Source of the DNA: Paenibacillus taichungensis
Lineage (GTDB): Bacteria; Bacillota; Bacilli; Paenibacillales; Paenibacillaceae
DNA: 64,000 bases
Reading direction: 5' to 3'
Assembly (NCBI RefSeq): GCF_013359905.1
Contig: NZ_JABMCC010000121.1
Location: forward strand, 806,001 to 870,000
Part shown: positions 59,682-64,000 of the stretch, piece by piece
Layout: every line of letters begins with the position of its first letter
How positions within the stretch are numbered: position 1 is the stretch's first letter
Position numbers and translations under genes: made by a program
Notes under the pieces: model-generated
Database searches by the model: none
What the model saw: the letters and a program-made list of their open reading frames with translations, nothing else
What the model was told of the DNA's origin: nothing

Positions 59682-60413
59682 ATGAAAAAGTTTATACGAG
59701 AAAAAGGCCTGATCCTTGATCTTATTTTCATTGCATGTTTTGTGTTCTTCCTTGTTTTCTGGGGCTGGAACTTCGCGGTGAAGTTTTTTGGCATGATCAC
59801 TGTAGCCTTTATCGTGTTAAGGCGAATTGATTATCAAAAGCATATCCTGTTGAAACGCATTCTGCTTACTGGCTTCGGGATTGCTGCAGTTTCATTTGTT
59901 ATTATTGAAGCCCTTGTGTTTACTCAGCTTAACGCGAATGATCCGGAAGAAGCGGACTATGTCATTATTCTCGGGTCGGGCATCAAAGGAACGGAACTGT
60001 CATTGACTTTGAAACAAAGGCTGGATGCCAGTCTGGACTATATCCGCAGTCATCCTCAGACGCCTGTGATTGTATCCGGCGGTCAGGGGCCGGGGGAATC
60101 CATTCCTGAAGCACTCGCCATGAAAAACTACCTTGTTGATCAGGGGATCAGCCCCACACAAGTCATTATGGAAGATCGATCGACGAGCACTCAGGAGAAT
60201 ATGGCTTTTTCCAAAAAAATCATTGATGCATCCGGGCTGGAGCATCCCAAGATCATGATTGTCACAAGTGATTATCATATGTTCAGATCCAAGTACCTGG
60301 CCGCTAAGAACGGTTACGCTGCCGAATACGGCATCTCCGCTCCTTCACCGGGTTATTTGAAACCGATCAATATGATACGGGAGTATTTTGCATCGGTTAA
60401 AGCATTTATTTAA
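59682..60413 (+). CDS. YdcF/ElyC-family membrane protein (DUF218)
   Basis: A 243-residue protein with two or three N-terminal helices (about residues 9-30, 32-48, 57-80) and a DUF218 domain: ADYVIILGSGIKG, TPVIVSGGQGPGESIPEA, EDRSTSTQENMAFSK, and MIVTSDYHMFRS. Relatives ElyC and SanA affect cell-wall lipid-carrier metabolism and vancomycin tolerance; YdcF binds SAM. The signature E-D-R-S-x-x-T-x-E-N is intact. It ends in a strong terminator. Confidence 0.85.
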   Translation: MKKFIREKGLILDLIFIACFVFFLVFWGWNFAVKFFGMITVAFIVLRRIDYQKHILLKRILLTGFGIAAVSFVIIEALVFTQLNANDPEEADYVIILGSGIKGTELSLTLKQRLDASLDYIRSHPQTPVIVSGGQGPGESIPEALAMKNYLVDQGISPTQVIMEDRSTSTQENMAFSKKIIDASGLEHPKIMIVTSDYHMFRSKYLAAKNGYAAEYGISAPSPGYLKPINMIREYFASVKAFI

Positions 60414-60465
60414 TGGATAATGCGCGAATTCAGTAATGGATTACAAACTTCAAGATATCAGATCC

Positions 60466-60514
60466 AAAAAAAGGCAACGATCAACTCCTAATCGAGTGAA
60501 CGTTGCCTTTTTTG
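60466..60514. terminator. Bidirectional terminator
   Basis: AAAGGCAACG (about 60470-60479) pairs with CGTTGCCTTT (60501-60510) with ACTC/GAGT inside, and A and T runs at both sides. It can serve ydcF on plus and the small minus-strand frame. Confidence 0.85.
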
Positions 60515-60652
60515 TTATTTCTTATCGTACGTTTTGAAAATTTCAGTGATCACATTGAGAGTCATAGCTATTTCATGTGGTTCATTGGTTCTCAGGATGG
60601 TAATTAGTTTCTGAATGTTGCTATCTTCATAGGAGAGTTGCCTCGTTTTCAT
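60515..60652 (-). CDS. Possible small protein (45 aa)
   Basis: A 45-residue minus-strand frame, MKTRQLSYEDSNIQKLITIL and onwards, ending FKTYDKK. It is helical and amphipathic, with no membrane segment, and ends exactly at a terminator that would serve it. The ribosome site is poor (no GGAGG before the ATG), so expression is uncertain. The remaining 60653-60968 shows no gene that I can support. Confidence 0.4.
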   Translation of the reverse strand: MKTRQLSYEDSNIQKLITILRTNEPHEIAMTLNVITEIFKTYDKK

Positions 60653-60968
60653 TCACATAGGCTGTTTTTTGTTGGAACACGCCATCAATTGAAAGAATCT
60701 TGTACAATGAGGTAGTTGGAAAATTGAAACATAAATAGGGATAAACATGAGAGGATGCATTAGTTACTAATCAAGATCATTTTATGTGAAATAGAAGAGC
60801 GGGATTAAAAAGCATTTTATCCAGCTGCGGGATTCAAATGATGCCCACAACTAATTTTTGAGAATGGCCCATGATCATCTGATCAGAAATAACATCAGTA
60901 TGCTTTAAAACTTTTGCGGACTGATATGTATCGAGGGTAGAAGGATAAAAAGAAGGGGGGCAGCTGAT

Positions 60969-61526
60969 TTGAAAACATACATATTATTATTTGAAGGATA
61001 CGTATCATTTGAGATTATGTTAGCCAGCTATTTTATGAAAACGCAAGGAGACATCATAACGGTGGCGTTGGAAAAGGGACCGTTACAGTCATATGAGGAA
61101 TTTTCAGTTAATCCCTCTGTTCTATTAAATGAGATTGATCCGTCCCAAGTGGACCTTTTCATAATTCCCGGAGGAGATGTTGAGGCGATGCTGCAACGTC
61201 CGGAGTTGCTGAACTTCATCAAATTACTTAATGAGCGCAAGACGCCCATTGCAGCCATCTGTGCAGGAACATTATTGTTCGGTCAAGCGCAAGTATTGGA
61301 GAGCAGAGCATTTACCACTAATGCTGAATCCGAGATGAGAGCAGTCACGGCCCAAGGGGAATATGTGAATGAAGGTGTTGTTGTTGATGGACATATCATT
61401 ACAGCCAAGGCGAGTGCTTATGTGGATTTTGGAATCGAAATCGGTAAAGTTATGAATATCTATTCAGGTCCTGAAGATCTGGAAGAAACGATTCAAGTGT
61501 TCAAATATTTCAATGCCAAATCATGA
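60969..61526 (+). CDS. DJ-1/PfpI family protein
   Basis: A 185-residue protein of the class I glutamine amidotransferase-like fold. The nucleophile C98 sits in AAICAGTLLFG, with VDLFIIPGGDVEAML before it. The family includes chaperone-like, deglycase-like and isonitrile hydratase proteins; PfpI members act on small molecules or proteins. The histidine of the usual triad is not obvious after C98 (CAGT rather than CHG), so activity is open. TTG 60969 has AAGGGGGG upstream. Confidence 0.82.
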   Translation: MKTYILLFEGYVSFEIMLASYFMKTQGDIITVALEKGPLQSYEEFSVNPSVLLNEIDPSQVDLFIIPGGDVEAMLQRPELLNFIKLLNERKTPIAAICAGTLLFGQAQVLESRAFTTNAESEMRAVTAQGEYVNEGVVVDGHIITAKASAYVDFGIEIGKVMNIYSGPEDLEETIQVFKYFNAKS

Positions 61527-61566
61527 TATAATATATGTCATTAATAGAAGAACGATGTAGGAGTGA

Positions 61567-62088
61567 ATGATCATTACAGCATATATGTTACCTGCTCTCT
61601 ATGAGCAAAAGAAAGTTTCAGCGCACGACATGGAAGAGATTGTACGTCTGTTGGCACACGCACCATTACTATACGATGACGGGCTGACAATTCAAGTTCA
61701 GGACTTCATGGAAGGGTTGGAAATCGAGCTTGAGCATGAGGTACGGCGCGCAGTTATCGAGTTGTATGAGCTGGCTGTGCAAGCTTGTCGTCCCTTCTAC
61801 GAGCCATCTGCTTATGAGCAGCTTCAGGATGCACTTGGATTACAGGCCGAACTATGGCAGGCAGAAGTGCTGACGCTTGCCGAATGGATGGAATGGTTGA
61901 AGCAGATCGGTAAAGGACAAAGAAAACTGCCTGAATACAATTTTACAGCCATGCTGGGGAATTTGCCTGAAGGGTTCATGATTCATGATTTCCATGATGA
62001 GCTTATGTATCAGTTGGAGCAAAATTCAACGAACGCATGGGCGATTGAAGAACGCAATCGTTTATACGCAGCATTGGGCGCAAATTAA
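61567..62088 (+). CDS. Protein of unknown function (173 aa)
   Basis: A 173-residue acidic cytoplasmic protein, mainly helical (DMEEIVRLLAHAPLLYDDGL; VQDFMEGLEIELEHEVRRAV; YEQLQDALGLQAELWQAEVL). No motif is recognised. The ATG is at 61567 with a close AGGAGTGA site, so a slightly later start is possible. It lies 40 nt after the DJ-1 gene and 81 nt before the epimerase. Confidence 0.7.
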   Translation: MIITAYMLPALYEQKKVSAHDMEEIVRLLAHAPLLYDDGLTIQVQDFMEGLEIELEHEVRRAVIELYELAVQACRPFYEPSAYEQLQDALGLQAELWQAEVLTLAEWMEWLKQIGKGQRKLPEYNFTAMLGNLPEGFMIHDFHDELMYQLEQNSTNAWAIEERNRLYAALGAN

Positions 62089-62169
62089 AATCAAACAAAA
62101 CGGTCGCAGATGGTGTTAGTCCTATATAGCGTACTTGCTTTACCCAGTATGGGGAAATGAGGGGATACC

Positions 62170-63051
62170 GTGAAAAAGGTTGTGTTGGCGGGTGGAACAG
62201 GGTTTGTAGGTCAGGATTTTGCCCAAAGATTCAAGAAGCTTGGTTATGAGGTGTTTATTATCTCACGCCAGCCCGGTCATATTGCCTGGGAGAACCAGGC
62301 TGGAATTATACAGGCACTTGAAGGTGCAGAATTGCTGATTAACCTGGCTGGAAAATCCGTAAACTGCCGTTACACGGATGAGAACCGCAAAATCATTTTG
62401 GAATCCAGAACACGCACAACCCGCATTTTGGGCGAGTCTGTTCTGGCTTGTAGCAATCCTCCTGAACTATGGATTAATTCAAGCACAGCCACCATATACA
62501 GACATGCAGAAGATCGTCCCATGACGGAGAAAGAGGGCGAGATTGGCTCTGGATTCTCGGTGGATGTCGCCAAGGCGTGGGAAAAGGCTTTTTTTGAATT
62601 CAGTCTGCCGTCTACACGTCAGATTGCATTACGGATTGCCATTGTGCTTGGAGAAGGTGGCGTCATGGAGCCACTGACCAATCTGGTCCGCTTTGGGCTG
62701 GGTGGATCACAAGGACCTGGAACCCAGCAGTTTAGCTGGATCCATATAGAGGATTTGTTCCGCATGGTTATCTATGTTCAGCAGCATCCGCAACTGGAGG
62801 GTGTATTTAATGCTTCCTCTCCGCATCCTGTCACGAACCGCCAGCTTATGGAGAGTCTGCGGCGGCAGATGGGAGTTCGGATTGGACTTCCTTCGCCTCG
62901 CTGGATGTTAGGACTGGGAGCGCGATTCATTCGGACCGAAACGGAACTGGTTCTCAAAAGCCGTTGGGTTATTCCCGAGAGGCTGGAAAGAGAAGGATTT
63001 ACATTCAGATATGATACGCTCGATCTTGCACTGGCCGAGATCTTGAAGTAA
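62170..63051 (+). CDS. TIGR01777/YfcH-family SDR epimerase
   Basis: A 293-residue extended SDR. VLAGGTGFVGQDF (G-G-T-G-F-V-G) is the NAD(P)-binding loop; LLINLAGKSVNCRYTDENRK, then SRTRTTRILGE and WINSSTATIYRHAEDRP, are typical of the YfcH subgroup; SRWVIPERLEREGFTF is the C-terminal signature. Usually annotated as a nucleotide-sugar epimerase, but the substrate is unknown. The catalytic Y-x-x-x-K is not standard in this branch. GTG 62170 has a GAGGGG site. Confidence 0.86.
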   Translation: MKKVVLAGGTGFVGQDFAQRFKKLGYEVFIISRQPGHIAWENQAGIIQALEGAELLINLAGKSVNCRYTDENRKIILESRTRTTRILGESVLACSNPPELWINSSTATIYRHAEDRPMTEKEGEIGSGFSVDVAKAWEKAFFEFSLPSTRQIALRIAIVLGEGGVMEPLTNLVRFGLGGSQGPGTQQFSWIHIEDLFRMVIYVQQHPQLEGVFNASSPHPVTNRQLMESLRRQMGVRIGLPSPRWMLGLGARFIRTETELVLKSRWVIPERLEREGFTFRYDTLDLALAEILK

Positions 63052-63096
63052 GGAAATGAATCAACATGACTGAATAAAAAAAGATAACACAACGGG

Positions 63097-63116
63097 AGGG
63101 CAGAGATATCTGCCCT
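63097..63116. terminator. Possible hairpin after the epimerase gene
   Basis: AGGGCAGA (63097-63104) pairs perfectly with TCTGCCCT (63109-63116) around a GATA loop, but the T tract is weak. Confidence 0.45.
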
Positions 63117-63179
63117 TCTGCTGTATTTTCTTCACTTCGTCATGGCGTTTAGCCAGGCGGAGTGAAGTGTAAATTCAAT

Positions 63180-63276
63180 TAGATATATCTGCTAAACATC
63201 TACACGATAACAGCGAGTGAAAGGTTGTTCTGTCATCGGAGTGTTAGTGTAAATATTTATTAGTTGAACTTATATC
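63180..63276 (+). repeat. Structured repeat, internally deleted copy D
   Basis: A 97-bp member: TAGATATATCTGCTAAACATCTACAC at the left matches the left end of the copy at 33649, then GATAAC joins directly to the right half (AGCGA, GGTTGTTCTGTCATCGGAG, GTGTAAATATTTATTAGTTG). The deletion ends fall at the shared GATAAC, which occurs on both sides of the core in full copies. It ends 32 nt before the gene at 63309. Confidence 0.7.
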
Positions 63277-63308
63277 GTCAGTCAGAAGAAGAGAAAGAGG
63301 TAGGTCAT

Positions 63309-64000
63309 ATGCAGCTTAGAAGAGTGAGAATTGTTGGAACAGGCAAGTATTTGCCTGAACAGGAAGTAACCGACGAGGAGTTAAATCGCCGTTTGCAGGT
63401 GCCTGCGGGCTGGGTCAGCAAAGCAACAGGTGTAGGTGTTCGCCATTACGCTTCGGGTGTAGAGACCTCTTCCTTCATGGGAGCGAGGGCTGCCGAAGCC
63501 GCACTTGCCGATGCGGGATTGACGTTCGCAGATATAGACTGTCTGGTATGCACGAGCGGTACGAAGGAACAACCTTTACCCAGTACGGCGGTATTCATTC
63601 AGCAGGCGATGGGACAGCAGGATTCAGGTGTACCGGCTTTTGACATCGATGCGACCTGCTTAAGTTTCCTGAACGGGTTGGATGTTATCTCCTATATGGT
63701 GGATGCCGGGCGTTATAAAAGGGTGCTGCTTGTAGCTACGGAGATCGCTTCAAAGGGGTTGAATTGGTCGAACAAGGAAAGTGCTGCCCTGTTCGGTGAT
63801 GGAGCTGCTGCTGTGATTATTGAACGCTCTGCTGAAGGAGAGTCTTCGCAGATTGTGCACGCCTCGCTGAAAACATACAGCCGCGGCGCGCGGTTATCAG
63901 AAATTGCTGGTGGGGGCACTCGTCTGCATGCCTCAAATTATGTGGCAGAGCAGCCGGAGCCCTATCTTTTTCATATGGATGGACAGGCCATCTTCCGTAT
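63309..64000 (+). CDS. 3-oxoacyl-ACP synthase III (FabH-like), N-terminal part
   Basis: The frame starts at ATG 63309 (AAAGAGG upstream) and runs off the right edge at about 230 of an expected 325 residues. RVRIVGTGKYLPEQEVTDEE begins the typical FabH fold; FDIDATCLSFLNGLD (C117) matches the active-site cysteine, and SAALFGDGAAAVII is the FabH signature (G-D-G-A-A-A). It joins an acyl-CoA primer to malonyl-ACP; some relatives act in secondary metabolism. A deleted copy of the structured repeat lies in its leader. Confidence 0.86.
   Translation, partial: MQLRRVRIVGTGKYLPEQEVTDEELNRRLQVPAGWVSKATGVGVRHYASGVETSSFMGARAAEAALADAGLTFADIDCLVCTSGTKEQPLPSTAVFIQQAMGQQDSGVPAFDIDATCLSFLNGLDVISYMVDAGRYKRVLLVATEIASKGLNWSNKESAALFGDGAAAVIIERSAEGESSQIVHASLKTYSRGARLSEIAGGGTRLHASNYVAEQPEPYLFHMDGQAIFR

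Noticed and set aside
1..64000. CRISPR arrays, tRNA, rRNA, prophage or IS elements
   Set aside because: No regularly spaced repeats, no tRNA-like cloverleaf noticed in the gaps, and no transposase, integrase or phage structural gene among the frames.

Overview
The window looks like a chromosomal segment of a Gram-positive, spore-forming, low-to-mid GC Bacillota, most likely a Paenibacillus. The grounds are strong GGAGG ribosome binding sites with many GTG and TTG starts, a Spo0M homologue, a BceRSAB-type peptide-sensing module, an SLH-domain surface protein, ABC sugar importers with lipoprotein binding proteins but no local ATPase, and bacillithiol-transferase, YdbS/YdbT and TmrB-like proteins. 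I saw no rRNA, tRNA, CRISPR, phage or insertion-sequence transposase genes. The genus is inferred from family content, not from a marker gene.

Layout. 1-20.3 kb is mostly housekeeping and accessory metabolism: a cytidine deaminase tail, an inositol-phosphatase-like enzyme, HD, Nudix and HIT proteins, HAD phosphatases, several GNAT acetyltransferases, a glycosyltransferase, Spo0M, methyltransferases, a DinB/YfiT protein and an SDR. 20.5-25.1 kb is a complete BceR-BceS-BceA-BceB-like module. 25.2-30.2 kb holds a MalT-like LuxR regulator followed by an SLH/LRR surface protein. 30.3-35.1 kb has three GNATs, a secreted protein, an RtcB RNA ligase and a DUF4272-like protein.

35.2-50.7 kb is the most coherent block, a polysaccharide or oligosaccharide utilisation locus. 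It contains a divergent LacI regulator; a lipoprotein binding protein; a very large binding protein fused to two carbohydrate-binding-like modules; two pairs of ABC permeases; a membrane-tethered NHL beta-propeller/TPR protein; a YIP1-like membrane protein; a large membrane-anchored DUF5696-like protein; and a GH26 mannanase-type hydrolase. The genes are packed or overlapping, so they are probably co-transcribed. The propeller, YIP1-like and DUF5696-like trio between two importers suggests a surface assembly that handles glycans before import, with beta-mannan as the leading substrate guess.

50.8-59 kb carries a SunI-like protein, a formylglycine-generating enzyme with both active-site cysteines, a TetR/MFS pair with a duplicated 19-bp operator, and a DeoR regulator divergent from a metallophosphoesterase, an EamA transporter and a GH43-like gene broken by a TG-dinucleotide frameshift. 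59-64 kb has a nucleotidyltransferase-like protein, a YdcF-like protein, a DJ-1/PfpI protein, an epimerase and the start of a ketoacyl-ACP synthase III.

The main finding outside genes is a family of structured intergenic elements. Two near-identical ~234-bp copies (4893-5127, 33649-33881) have terminal inverted repeats. There is one internally deleted copy (63180-63276), one diverged copy (20361-20511) that keeps a central stem through paired base changes, and one short fragment (51199-51260). Each lies directly upstream of, and in the same direction as, a gene.
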